The notes beneath the pieces were generated by a model. It was given only the letters and a program-made list of their open reading frames with translations, ran no database searches and had not been told where the DNA came from. Position numbers and translations under genes: made by a program. From IMG/VR virus record IMGVR_UViG_3300030085_000471, positions 1 to 48,963 of that record: a stretch of DNA of 48,963 nt. One strand, 5' to 3'. Positions within the stretch are counted from its first letter, which is position 1. Every line of letters starts with the position of its first letter. Below, piece after piece: positions 18,404 to 27,378 of this stretch. This DNA comes from a virus.

Positions 18404-18996
18404 AACCAACATTACAAGAATTTAATCCAGAAGTAATTAGACAGTTTGAAGGAAATCCGGGTGTTTCAATACCGGGACAATCATTAACTAACGACCCGAA
18501 AAGTCCTTATCCTTGGGAGCAACCGCCTAGATTTGTCAAACATCAAGAAGCTTTAGACTATATTGTTGCAGAGTTATTAGAAGAAGATAGAGTTATGGTT
18601 ATTCTTGATAGTATTAGTAAAGGTGTACCTATTAGTGATATTGCTTTTCTTATTTTAAGACAAGGGTTTTCTAAAGGTCTCTTTAATCCTGACTTAATGT
18701 TAATGTTAGCCGAGCCTTTAATGTACGTTATGATGGCTTTAGCTGAAAAATCAGGTATTGAATATATTTTATATGAAGGTGAACATTACGAAGATGATGA
18801 GTTTGATGTTGACCAAGAAGACGAAGAAGACTTACCAGATATAATTAAAAGTAAAATACCAAAAGTTTCAAAAAAACAATTAGAACAAGTTGAATTACCA
18901 GAATCAGTAGAACAACAAATAGAAAAATTTAAACCTTCAGATAGTTTACTAGCTAGGCCAGATGAAGAAAATACAAGTTTATTAGAGAGAGGATAA
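18400..18996 (+). CDS. Virion-module protein with acidic C-terminus
   Basis: 198 residues, starting at the ATGA overlap. A Pro-rich opening (MKPTLQEFNPEVIRQFEGNPGVS ... PYPWEQPPRFVKHQ) leads into a helical domain with two hydrophobic helices (PISDIAFLILRQGFS; LMLMLAEPLMYVMMALAEKSGIEYIL) and a very acidic tail (about 128-150). Proteins of this build sit in the internal-protein modules of marine short- and contractile-tailed phages. No enzymatic motif is visible. Confidence 0.65.
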   Translation: MKPTLQEFNPEVIRQFEGNPGVSIPGQSLTNDPKSPYPWEQPPRFVKHQEALDYIVAELLEEDRVMVILDSISKGVPISDIAFLILRQGFSKGLFNPDLMLMLAEPLMYVMMALAEKSGIEYILYEGEHYEDDEFDVDQEDEEDLPDIIKSKIPKVSKKQLEQVELPESVEQQIEKFKPSDSLLARPDEENTSLLERG

Positions 18997-18997
18997 A

Positions 18998-20737
18998 ATG
19001 GCAGATGATTATAAATCAATGGGTTCAGTAGAGTTTGGTATGTCTTTACTAGGACAAACTAAAAAAGATGTTGAACGTGAAAGAAAGAGAAGAGAAAAGA
19101 TAGATAGAAACTTAGCTCTTGGTAAATTTGTTACTTCAGGTTTAAGTAGTTATGTTACTGAACAATTCAATGCTTTTGAACAAAGTCAGCAATATAAAAA
19201 AGCAAAACTATTAGACATAGCTAACGGTAAAACTGAGTATGATAATGTACAAAATGTTATTGATAATAGCTTTGCTGGTAATTCAATGGACTACTGGACT
19301 AACTTTTATAGAACTCAACTAACTAGAGAGTTTGGTGAAGGTGGTATGTATTCTAATTACGAGTTAACAGCTCCAGCTCAAGCTTTTTTAGTTAAACAAG
19401 CTCAAGAACTAGCAACTAAAAGAAATAGTGAATGGCAAAACTTAGGTAAAAAGTATGCACAAATGCCTACTGATATTTCTCAATTAGAAGAAAGATGGAG
19501 TGATTGGGTTGAAGAAAAAGCACCTTCTAATGTTTTTAATTGGGCTACTAGAGGTCTTAAAAACCTGTTTAATGGTAAGACTCAACAAGATATGCAGAAG
19601 ATAGGCGAGGATGAGTTAGCTATAAGATTTAAAGAGTTCGGTGATGCTGATGTAGCTCAAAGAGCTTATGACAAACTTTCTAATTCTGAAAACTTTTTAG
19701 AAATGTTTGAAGCGGTTGAAAGAGCTTATAAAGAACAAGATAATGAAATAGGCTTTAAAGTTTTAAGAGAGTCTAAACCAGAGTTTGTTAGTTACAAAGT
19801 TCCTGTTCAGGGAGGTACAGCTACTAAACAATTTATGAGAACTACTGTTAAAAGAAATGGTCGTTATGAAGTTAGAAATATTGAGTTAGGTACAACAGAT
19901 TTTAAACCTAAAAAAGAAATAGAATATAGCACTACAGATTATAATAGGATAAGTGATACAGTAAAATCTCTTGTTCAAGGCGATGATGATTTTACAACTA
20001 TAGCTGACGACTTAAGAATTGATGATGGTAAAAATTTAAAATTACCTACTAACATTGCTCAAGAAATATTAGAAGTTAGTGAATCATTTAAATCTTATTT
20101 TGGTAGTAAAACTGCAGCTGAAACCTATGCTACTCAATATGTTTTAACTGAAAGAAATAACAATAATAATCAACCAGTAAATACTCAAGTTGGTAAGTTT
20201 GCTATTTATCCTTATACAAGAAATCTTGAAGGTCTTGATAGTAATCAATTAAATCAAGTTTTCTTAGATATTACAGGTACTGAAGGTGTTGGAGGTTTAT
20301 TAGAAGAAATAGATTATATTAATACAAACTTTGATAGCCAATACAAAGATAATGCTTATCAGTTTTTTACTAATGTTGTTGACCTAGCTAATGTTAATGA
20401 AGATGAAAAAATAGAAGCTATAAATTCCTTAAACAATATTTTTTATCCAAATAAAAATGCACTAGAAATTACAAAAGAAAAAGTTGAATTAGAAAGTATT
20501 TTAGAAAATATTCCAAAAAACTCTGTGCAAGTTTCAGGTTTTAAAAATATTAAAACTTTTAATTTTTTAGAAGATTCTTATTATGTAGTATTTAATCCTT
20601 TAAGAAATAATTACAAAGCTTATGATATTAATGATGGTAGTTATCGAGGTGTAATTACTGATAGTAATGCTCTTAAGCTTATTGAAAAAAATAAAAATAA
20701 AAAACAAAAAGATTTATTAGCATCTTTTAATAAATAA
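18998..20737 (+). CDS. Internal virion protein, 579 aa
   Basis: Starts 1 bp after the previous stop with AGAGAGGATAAA as ribosome-binding site. Opens MADDYKSMGSVEFGMSLLGQTKKDVERERKRREK, then an extended charged helical protein with aromatic patches, no membrane segment and no recognised catalytic motif. It is among the most AT-rich genes of the window. Position between two other internal-type proteins suggests a virion core or ejection protein. Confidence 0.7.
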   Translation: MADDYKSMGSVEFGMSLLGQTKKDVERERKRREKIDRNLALGKFVTSGLSSYVTEQFNAFEQSQQYKKAKLLDIANGKTEYDNVQNVIDNSFAGNSMDYWTNFYRTQLTREFGEGGMYSNYELTAPAQAFLVKQAQELATKRNSEWQNLGKKYAQMPTDISQLEERWSDWVEEKAPSNVFNWATRGLKNLFNGKTQQDMQKIGEDELAIRFKEFGDADVAQRAYDKLSNSENFLEMFEAVERAYKEQDNEIGFKVLRESKPEFVSYKVPVQGGTATKQFMRTTVKRNGRYEVRNIELGTTDFKPKKEIEYSTTDYNRISDTVKSLVQGDDDFTTIADDLRIDDGKNLKLPTNIAQEILEVSESFKSYFGSKTAAETYATQYVLTERNNNNNQPVNTQVGKFAIYPYTRNLEGLDSNQLNQVFLDITGTEGVGGLLEEIDYINTNFDSQYKDNAYQFFTNVVDLANVNEDEKIEAINSLNNIFYPNKNALEITKEKVELESILENIPKNSVQVSGFKNIKTFNFLEDSYYVVFNPLRNNYKAYDINDGSYRGVITDSNALKLIEKNKNKKQKDLLASFNK

Positions 20738-20738
20738 A

Positions 20739-23700
20739 ATGGCAGTAACTAGAAACAGAAGATTGCTTACTGGTAGTTTTGGCCCGTCTGGTAAAGTTAA
20801 TTATAATTTAGACGACCTTGAAAATGATGATAAGTTTCAAGGAGTTGCTGAAAGATTTTTAGAATCAGTTGGTGAAAACTCTGATGATATTTTTGAGTAC
20901 CTAAGAGACTCTGATTTTAATTTAGTATCAGGCATGACAAGAGCTACTCAGTCTGGTAAATTTACTGACCAACAAAAAAAAGATTATGCTTATCTAAGAA
21001 GCATGTTTGATAAAGCTGATATGGGTAGCATGAAACAATATGTTGAACTTATCAAAGACGGTGCAGTCGATATGGTTACTGACCCTTTTACTATTGCTGC
21101 AGCCTTAGCAGCTCCGTTTACTGGAGGCACGTCATTAGCAGCTCGTCAAGCCTTAGCATCAACTGCTCTACAAGGCTCAAAAGCTATTGCTACAAATAAA
21201 ATAAAAGATATAGGTAAAGACCAAATTAAAAAAGCAACACTAGGTTCAGCAGCCATTGCCGGTAGCTGGACAGGTCTTGATAATCATTTTAGACAAAATA
21301 CAGAAATAAATACAGGTCTAAGAAAGCTTTACTCTAATTCTGAAACAGTAGGAGCTACAGCTTTAGGTGCTGTTACTGGTGCTATTTTTGGTAATCTAGC
21401 TCAAAAAAATTCTTTATATAATAGTAGAGTTGGTCGTTTATATTCTAATGATGACTACCGTAGAACAGCTCCAGCTTTTTTTGAAATTAGAAAAGGTATA
21501 GATACAGGACTTGCTAAAATAGGCGGTTCTGCTGCTAGTATTTTAAATACTATGGCTGAAGTATCACCAACTGCTCGGAAACTAGGACAAACTTTTGTTG
21601 ATGATTTTGAAAAAAAATTAACAGGTCCAAGAGCAACTAGAAGAATTGATTATAGTTTTGGTGAAGATTTAGATAATAGAAGGGCTGGTTATATTCAAGG
21701 TTTAGATGCTGCTTTAGAGCCTGTTAGAAAAACAGGAAGTGTATCCCCGACTGATGAATTAAATATTATTAGAATCTTAAGGGGTGCTAAACCTGAAACT
21801 AAAAACAATAAATTATTTTTAAATAATAAAGAAATATCACCAGAGGTTGTAGATACTGCAGCTAGATTAAGAAAAGTATTTGATTCTGTTTACAGACATG
21901 CTGATGAAGCTAATATGGCTCCTGAGTATGTTGAAGACTGGTTTGCTCGTTCTTGGAACAGAGAAGCTATTGAAGCTGACCCTAAAGAATTTCAAAGATT
22001 ACTAACAAAACAAAGAACAAAAGACGGAAAAAAATATAAAATTGTTGAACCAAATCAAGTAGACGATGTTGTTGCTGGTATGCTCAATAAACAAGATGAA
22101 CTATATGCTTCTCATTCCCACTTACTAGGACAGGCAAGAACTTTTAAGGGCTTACCAGATAATGAGTTTGAAAAATTCTTGACTAATGATTTAGTTGAAG
22201 TTTCATCTAACTATCTTTTAAATGCTGCTAGGTCTATTGAAATAAAGAAAAACTTTTTAAGTGCTGGTAAGCCTGTAAAAATATCAGGTAAAACTGCTGA
22301 AGGAAATCTTATATTATATAAACAATCTTTAGAAGACCAATTTAGAGAAAGATATGTTAATAAAATTAAAGATGAAATTAGAGAAGCTGGTGGTAGATTT
22401 ACTGGTAACGATGAAAAAAAGATTGTTGATTTATTTAATTCAGTAACAGGTAATGTCAGCTACTACGGTGATACTGTACAAGCTTTATATGATGGTATGA
22501 AGTTAGCTAACTCAATGGCTTATTTACCTTTAGCAACTTTATCATCTGTAACAGAGGCTATTATTCCTTTAGCTAAAGCCAAACCTTCTAGTGCTGTTAA
22601 AGGAGCATTGCAAGGTGTACAAGGTGGAATGTCTATTTTTGGTAAAGAAATGGGACAGATATTAAAAGACAAATATAAAATGTCTAATAATGAACTTATT
22701 CGTGAAATGAATAGTGTTTGGATTGGTGTTGATGAAGCTATGGGAGATGTTACTAACAGATTAGCTGGTGAAGGTTTACAAAATGAATTTACTAAAAAAA
22801 TGGCAAAAAGATTTTTTAGATTTAACCTTTTAATTCCTTGGACTAAAACAGTACAACTTGCTTCTTTCTCAACAGGTAAAGATTTAATTTATGATAACCT
22901 AACAAAACTTAGAAATCTTGTTGATGATGGTATTAATGTTCTTGATGATGATGCTTTAATAAGAAAAGCCATAGCTAATGCACCCGATAAAAGTAGATTA
23001 AAAGGTATTATGGACAGTATTTCTAAGACAGGAGCTAAAGATAATTTATCTAGAATCAATCATCTAAAGTCAGAATTATTTGAATTAGGTATTGATGTTG
23101 AAGATGGTTTAAGATGGATAGGTCAAGGAGCTAAACAAAACGATAATTTCTATCGTCAGGTTGTAAGAGGTGCTGGTAGATTTACTAACTCTGTCATCTT
23201 ACAAACAGGTAGAGAAAGAGCTAAAGTTCCTACTTATATGTCTAACCCTAAATGGGATATTTTAACTCAATTTTTAAGATATCCTTATGTCTTTAGTAAT
23301 ACTATTCTTAAAAACTTTGCGAGAGATTCTATACAAAACCCGGGAGTTAATGCACCAAGAGTTGCAGCTTTTGGTTTGATGGCAACTAATGTAGCTTTAG
23401 CAACTAACTACTGGAGAAGTCCCGAGTCATATCAAAAACAAATAGATAAAGAAGGTGTTAGTTATAGAGATGTTGTTAAAGCTCTACAAAGAACAGGGAT
23501 GGCTGGTCCTATTGATATAGGTATTAGATGGGGAGAGGCAAGTAGATATGGTAAAAATCCTTTAGTATCAGCTGCTTCATTAGGTGGCCCTGTTATAGGT
23601 GATGTTGTCAATATGGCTATTTATGATAGAGGCTTGTTAGAAACAGGAGCTAGAAAGTTACCTTTATATGGTAGTAAAAACTTAATTAAAAGATACACTG

Positions 23701-25253
23701 GTTTTGACTATGATACTGTTGTCCAAGCAGCTAAAAAAGCAGACGAGCCTATTAAAGAACAAAGAGATAGATTAGTTGAAGTATTATCTTTACCTTCAAG
23801 AAAGACATACTATAAAGGTGGCAATGTTTCTAAAGATGTTACTGATGTGACAGATAACCCAGCAAATAGAATTGACCCCTTGACTGGTTTACCTTATTCA
23901 GCTCAAACAGCTTTATTTACTTCAGAGTTTGAAGAAAGACAACCATTTAATATTGGAGGTTTAGTAGCTCGTACAGTGTCAAAAGTTGCTCAACAATTAA
24001 CTAAAAGTCAAAAGAAAAACTTAGTAGATGGTGATTATGTTTATCACTTTACATCTAAAGCAAATGCTGAAAAGATTAAGAAAGAAGGATTGAATCCATT
24101 AAAAACTTCTAACTTTGTAAAAGCTGGAACAGGAGAAAGGTACCAAGCCTCTCCTGCTGTATATGCTTTTAAAAACCCAGCAGATGCTGTAGCTTTTGCT
24201 AAAAAACATTACTGGAAGATAGATGATAGTAAACTAGCTTTAATTAAAATTAAAAAATCAAATTATAAATGGGAGCCAGACCAAGCTCCTGATATTAAAA
24301 GTTTATTTGGTCCAGAAGGACTTGAAAAATTAAATATTAAATATGATAAAAAAGAAGTAATAGACCTTGCAACAAACAAGATACTTGATACTTATGATGA
24401 CTATTTACCCTCCGTTAAATTTTCAGGAGGAATTATAAAAAGTAAAGATATTATTGGTGTTAAAAGTTTTGCAGATATAGAAAAAGCCTTTAAAGACCCT
24501 ACTGAGTTTAGGGGTTACTCTAGACATAATGAAAACTGGCCTAATGTAGAAGGTAATCCTTATGGTTTTGCTAAAATTATCGCTGATATGTTTAATGAAA
24601 GGAAAGGATTTTTCTTTGGAGGTTTAGTAGGTAACACAGGCTACAAAGAACTTTCAGACAAAGAAGCTGAGCAGTTTAAAATAAAACTTAAAGCTAATGC
24701 TTTTACCCCTGAAGAAAAAGATAAAGCTTTTGAAGATTTAATAAACACTATGTCTGAAAGTTTAAAACCTAGACGGCTAGGTTTTTCTGAGGGTGGTAAA
24801 ATAAATATTTTAGAACTAATCAAAGCTAATATAAGAGAAAAAGAAGGCTTAAAACTTAAAGCTTACAAGCCTATACCAACTGAAAAATATTATACTATTG
24901 GTTATGGTAGATATAACTCAAATATTAAAAAGGGTGATGTTATAACACAAGAACAAGCTGAACAATATTTAAATGAAGATGTTAATAGTAGATTAAAAGA
25001 AGTTAATAGATTAATCCCTAACTTTAATTCATATCCCCCAGAAGTTCAAGTTCCTTTATTTAGTGAATACTATAGAGGCTCAGTAAGGCAAAGCCCTAAA
25101 ACTGTAGAACTTTTAAATCAACAAAAATATGAAGAAGCAGCTTTAGAATTTTTAAATAATAATGAATATAGAAATGCTGTTGAATTAGGTAAAGCTGGAA
25201 TAAAAAAACGTATGGAAGAAACTGCAAATGCTATTAAATTATTAGGACAATAA
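20739..25253 (+). CDS. Giant internal virion protein with ART-like and T4-lysozyme-like domains
   Basis: 1504 residues. N-terminal region: helical with hydrophobic Gly/Ala stretches (about 105-215). Middle: long helical core. From about residue 1095 there is a compact domain beginning YVYHFTSKANAEKIKKEGL (H1103) followed by AVYAF (Y1142), a pattern reminiscent of the H and Y motifs of ADP-ribosyltransferase-like folds; this is tentative. Residues 1352-1504 resemble T4-type lysozyme: E1369 in KEGLKLKAY, YYTIGYGRY with T1386, and EQAEQYLNEDV. The residue aligned with T4 D20 is not Asp, and two residues are inserted. Four motifs, YYKGGNV (Y1024), FNIGGLV (F1070), FFFGGLV (F1291) and FSEGGKI (F1349), mark domain borders. 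Probably ejected to open the cell wall; no other muralytic domain was found. Confidence 0.85.
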   Translation: MAVTRNRRLLTGSFGPSGKVNYNLDDLENDDKFQGVAERFLESVGENSDDIFEYLRDSDFNLVSGMTRATQSGKFTDQQKKDYAYLRSMFDKADMGSMKQYVELIKDGAVDMVTDPFTIAAALAAPFTGGTSLAARQALASTALQGSKAIATNKIKDIGKDQIKKATLGSAAIAGSWTGLDNHFRQNTEINTGLRKLYSNSETVGATALGAVTGAIFGNLAQKNSLYNSRVGRLYSNDDYRRTAPAFFEIRKGIDTGLAKIGGSAASILNTMAEVSPTARKLGQTFVDDFEKKLTGPRATRRIDYSFGEDLDNRRAGYIQGLDAALEPVRKTGSVSPTDELNIIRILRGAKPETKNNKLFLNNKEISPEVVDTAARLRKVFDSVYRHADEANMAPEYVEDWFARSWNREAIEADPKEFQRLLTKQRTKDGKKYKIVEPNQVDDVVAGMLNKQDELYASHSHLLGQARTFKGLPDNEFEKFLTNDLVEVSSNYLLNAARSIEIKKNFLSAGKPVKISGKTAEGNLILYKQSLEDQFRERYVNKIKDEIREAGGRFTGNDEKKIVDLFNSVTGNVSYYGDTVQALYDGMKLANSMAYLPLATLSSVTEAIIPLAKAKPSSAVKGALQGVQGGMSIFGKEMGQILKDKYKMSNNELIREMNSVWIGVDEAMGDVTNRLAGEGLQNEFTKKMAKRFFRFNLLIPWTKTVQLASFSTGKDLIYDNLTKLRNLVDDGINVLDDDALIRKAIANAPDKSRLKGIMDSISKTGAKDNLSRINHLKSELFELGIDVEDGLRWIGQGAKQNDNFYRQVVRGAGRFTNSVILQTGRERAKVPTYMSNPKWDILTQFLRYPYVFSNTILKNFARDSIQNPGVNAPRVAAFGLMATNVALATNYWRSPESYQKQIDKEGVSYRDVVKALQRTGMAGPIDIGIRWGEASRYGKNPLVSAASLGGPVIGDVVNMAIYDRGLLETGARKLPLYGSKNLIKRYTGFDYDTVVQAAKKADEPIKEQRDRLVEVLSLPSRKTYYKGGNVSKDVTDVTDNPANRIDPLTGLPYSAQTALFTSEFEERQPFNIGGLVARTVSKVAQQLTKSQKKNLVDGDYVYHFTSKANAEKIKKEGLNPLKTSNFVKAGTGERYQASPAVYAFKNPADAVAFAKKHYWKIDDSKLALIKIKKSNYKWEPDQAPDIKSLFGPEGLEKLNIKYDKKEVIDLATNKILDTYDDYLPSVKFSGGIIKSKDIIGVKSFADIEKAFKDPTEFRGYSRHNENWPNVEGNPYGFAKIIADMFNERKGFFFGGLVGNTGYKELSDKEAEQFKIKLKANAFTPEEKDKAFEDLINTMSESLKPRRLGFSEGGKINILELIKANIREKEGLKLKAYKPIPTEKYYTIGYGRYNSNIKKGDVITQEQAEQYLNEDVNSRLKEVNRLIPNFNSYPPEVQVPLFSEYYRGSVRQSPKTVELLNQQKYEEAALEFLNNNEYRNAVELGKAGIKKRMEETANAIKLLGQ

Positions 25254-25254
25254 A

Positions 25255-25404
25255 ATGATACTCTACACAGAACAACAACTAGAAGAAGCTTGGCAGGAGA
25301 ATTGTAAGGTTAGAGCAGGTCTTGGTTTACCTTGGTTTACTATTGAAGACTACCGACCTTTATTTGAAGAAGAGATGGAAAAGTTTATGTTAGGAGAATT
25401 TTAA
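25255..25404 (+). CDS. Small hypothetical protein before holin candidate
   Basis: 49 residues (MILYTEQQLEEAWQENCKVRAGLGLPWFTIEDYRPLFEEEMEKFM...). Its start follows the stop of the giant virion gene by one base and its stop overlaps the holin start (TAATG). No membrane segment; function unknown. Coupling implies co-translation with the lysis-position genes. Confidence 0.65.
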   Translation: MILYTEQQLEEAWQENCKVRAGLGLPWFTIEDYRPLFEEEMEKFMLGEF

Positions 25405-25847
25405 TGGGCTTCCCTTTTGAGATAATAACTATGTTGGCCTCGACAATCCTTGGTGGTTTGATGAGTGTCTGGGCTGAAAGTAGAAAAGCTAAAGCAGAAC
25501 AACAAAAGCTCTTAATAACTCGTGGTGAGTTTGGTATGAAAGAAAGACAACAGTCCTTAGACCACGGTTTAAAAGACAAAGGTTTTGCTTGGACTAGACG
25601 AATAATAGCTTTGACTTCAGTCTTTGCTATTGTGTTACTGCCTAAACTAGTAGCAGTCTACTATCCAGATGTTTCTGTAACTGTTGGTTACACTAACTGG
25701 AACCCGGGCTTTTGGTTCTTGAAAGAAGGTAGAGAAATATTTGAATGGGTTACTTTTCAGGGCTTGGTAATAACACAACTAGACACTAACTTAGTCTCAG
25801 CAATTATAGGTATGTACTTTGGTGGTAGCTTGGTTAAGGGTAGATAA
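25404..25847 (+). CDS. Three-TM holin candidate (GTA-holin-like)
   Basis: 147 residues. Hydrophobic segments lie at about 4-22 (FEIITMLASTILGGLMSVW), 65-88 (RRIIALTSVFAIVLLPKLVAVYY) and 120-142 (LVITQLDTNLVSAIIGMYFGG), separated by a Lys/Arg/Gln-rich loop (ESRKAKAEQQKLLITRGEFGMKERQQSLDHGLKDK). This arrangement resembles the 3-TM holins named for gene-transfer-agent release. It would permeabilise the inner membrane at lysis. The single overlapping base with neighbours on both sides places it in one translational unit. Confidence 0.65.
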   Translation: MGFPFEIITMLASTILGGLMSVWAESRKAKAEQQKLLITRGEFGMKERQQSLDHGLKDKGFAWTRRIIALTSVFAIVLLPKLVAVYYPDVSVTVGYTNWNPGFWFLKEGREIFEWVTFQGLVITQLDTNLVSAIIGMYFGGSLVKGR

Positions 25848-26134
25848 TGAATACAAGAACGTGGATGGACATTTTAGAAACTGTTGGAATTCCAGCAGCT
25901 TTTGCTGTAGCTGCAGGTTGGATGGTTTGGAAACTATTTAATCATTTAATAGCAGATGTTCATAAAAAATTAGATACCCAACATGGCATGATAGTAGCTT
26001 TAATAGATAGGATAAGACAAATAGACAACGATATAATAAGAATAGACACAATGTGTCGCACAGCTATGGGTATACCTGTAGATGTAGATAGGTTAGCAAG
26101 GGCAGATGGAAAGAAAGACCAACGAAAAGATTGA
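25847..26134 (+). CDS. Small single-TM protein in lysis position
   Basis: 95 residues: one membrane segment (about 12-32, VGIPAAFAVAAGWMVWKLFNHL) and a charged C-terminal helix (ADVHKKLDTQHGMIVALIDRIRQIDNDIIRIDTMCRTAMG). Overlaps the holin candidate by one base and ends 7 bp before csgF. It could be a second holin, antiholin or inner-membrane spanin; no lipobox or Pro-rich linker typical of spanins is present. Confidence 0.6.
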   Translation: MNTRTWMDILETVGIPAAFAVAAGWMVWKLFNHLIADVHKKLDTQHGMIVALIDRIRQIDNDIIRIDTMCRTAMGIPVDVDRLARADGKKDQRKD

Positions 26135-26141
26135 GGAGATT

Positions 26142-26615
26142 ATGTTAAAAACTATAGAACTAACCCTATTAATTGCAGGGTTTTTAGTTATGACGTTAAG
26201 TGTTAGCGGTAATATCTTTGCCGATGAGTTAGTACATAAATTTAAGTCGCCATCATTTAGTGGCATCAATAGCTCAGCTCATTACCTAACCATAGAGAAT
26301 CAAGAGTTTAATAGAAAGGCAGCGATTGAAGCTGAAATTAAAGCTTATCGAGAAGAGCTAGAAAGAGAAGCAGACAATACAACTCTAGCAAGATTTATCA
26401 GAAACTTAGAATCAAGAATATATGCTCAACTATCCAGACAACTAGTAGATGCTTTGTTTGGTGAAAACCCAAGTACTTTCGGGACTTTAGAGCTAATGGG
26501 TAACACCATAGAATACAGTGTTAGTGCTGATGGCACTATGATTACATTAAAGATTACAGATGCAGAAGGGAATGTTACAGAGATTACTGTTCCTATCGGT
26601 TCTTTTACTTTCTAG
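26142..26615 (+). CDS. csgF: CsgF-like curli secretion-channel partner
   Basis: Start chosen at 26142 (ATG with GAGGAGATT upstream, just after the previous stop), giving 157 residues. A signal peptide (about 1-27, LLIAGFLVMTLSVSGNIFA) leads to mature DELVHKFKSPSFSGINSSAHYLTIENQEFNRK, which follows the CsgF pattern TFxFRNPNFGGNPxNGxxLLNxAxxQN. The C-terminal part (NTIEYSVSADGTMITLKITDAEGNVTEITVP) matches the CsgF beta-domain. A helical insert rich in Glu/Arg lies between them. In E. coli, CsgF plugs into the CsgG pore at the cell surface and couples secretion to fibre nucleation. The last 56 bp also encode the CsgG signal peptide in another frame. Confidence 0.85.
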   Translation: MLKTIELTLLIAGFLVMTLSVSGNIFADELVHKFKSPSFSGINSSAHYLTIENQEFNRKAAIEAEIKAYREELEREADNTTLARFIRNLESRIYAQLSRQLVDALFGENPSTFGTLELMGNTIEYSVSADGTMITLKITDAEGNVTEITVPIGSFTF

Positions 26616-27378
26616 TTGTTCAAGTCTTAGACATAGTTCTCTCTTAGATGAGAATGTTATAGGAGCTTATTCAAAGAAAAGACCAAGTACCGTATTAGAG
26701 TTACAGTCAGAGGAGTTAAAAAACTTAAGACCGGCTAAGCTTAAGCCGACTATTGCTATTTATCCTAATAGCTTCACAGACCTAACAGGGCAAAGAAAGA
26801 GTAACAGTACCTTTGCTTTATTCAGTTCTGCTATTACACAGTCACCTGATGCTTTACTTATCAGGGCTTTTAAACATGCTGCAGATGGTCAGTTTTTTAC
26901 AGTTGTCGAGAGAGTAGGCTTAGATAACCTAACCAAAGAACGACAAATAATTAGAACAACCCGTAAGGACTTTGAAGATAATACAGAGTTAAACCCTCTT
27001 ATCTTTGCAGGTCTACTGGTTCAGGGTGGAGTCATTTCTTATGACACAAACCTAAAAAGTGGCGGTAATGGTGCTAGATATCTAGGTATCGGCATGAGCC
27101 GCCAGTATCGTGAGGACACTGTCACAGTATCTTTACGATTAGTTTCTGTTAATACCGGAGAGATATTAATAGAAGTACTAACATCAAAGACTATCCTATC
27201 TGTAGGAGTCTCTAACGATGTCTTTAGATTCATTGAAGCTGGGACAGAGTTAGTAGAAATAGAATCTGGTGTTACACAAAACGAAAGTGTATCTATTGCT
27301 CTCCAGAAAGCGATAGAGACAAGTGTGCTAGAAATAGTACAACAAGGAATAGAGAGGAGATTTTGGAGTTATGAATAG
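26560..27378 (+). CDS. csgG: CsgG-like outer-membrane curli secretion pore (lipoprotein)
   Basis: 272 residues. A lipoprotein signal ends in LLLSSC (Cys20). The mature protein follows E. coli CsgG closely by eye: DLTGQRKSN, AITQSPDALLIRAFKHAADGQFFTVVERVGLDNLTKERQIIR, GVISYDTNLKSGGNGARYLGIG, YREDTVTVSLRLVSVNTGEIL, TSKTILS, NDVFRFIEAG, and a terminal IERRFW. CsgG forms a nonameric outer-membrane channel for unfolded curlin subunits. The constriction loop differs: the position of E. coli F56 is conserved, whereas Y51 and N55 appear replaced by Ser and Leu. The C-terminus is about 20 residues shorter than in E. coli. The start lies inside csgF; an in-frame ATG at 26572 is an alternative. Confidence 0.93.
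   Translation: MQKGMLQRLLFLSVLLLSSCSSLRHSSLLDENVIGAYSKKRPSTVLELQSEELKNLRPAKLKPTIAIYPNSFTDLTGQRKSNSTFALFSSAITQSPDALLIRAFKHAADGQFFTVVERVGLDNLTKERQIIRTTRKDFEDNTELNPLIFAGLLVQGGVISYDTNLKSGGNGARYLGIGMSRQYREDTVTVSLRLVSVNTGEILIEVLTSKTILSVGVSNDVFRFIEAGTELVEIESGVTQNESVSIALQKAIETSVLEIVQQGIERRFWSYE

Noticed and set aside
26106-26141. Upstream 12 codons of the csgF frame
   Set aside because: They overlap the preceding gene and lack a ribosome-binding site; ATG 26142 has GAGGAG and gives a clean signal peptide.
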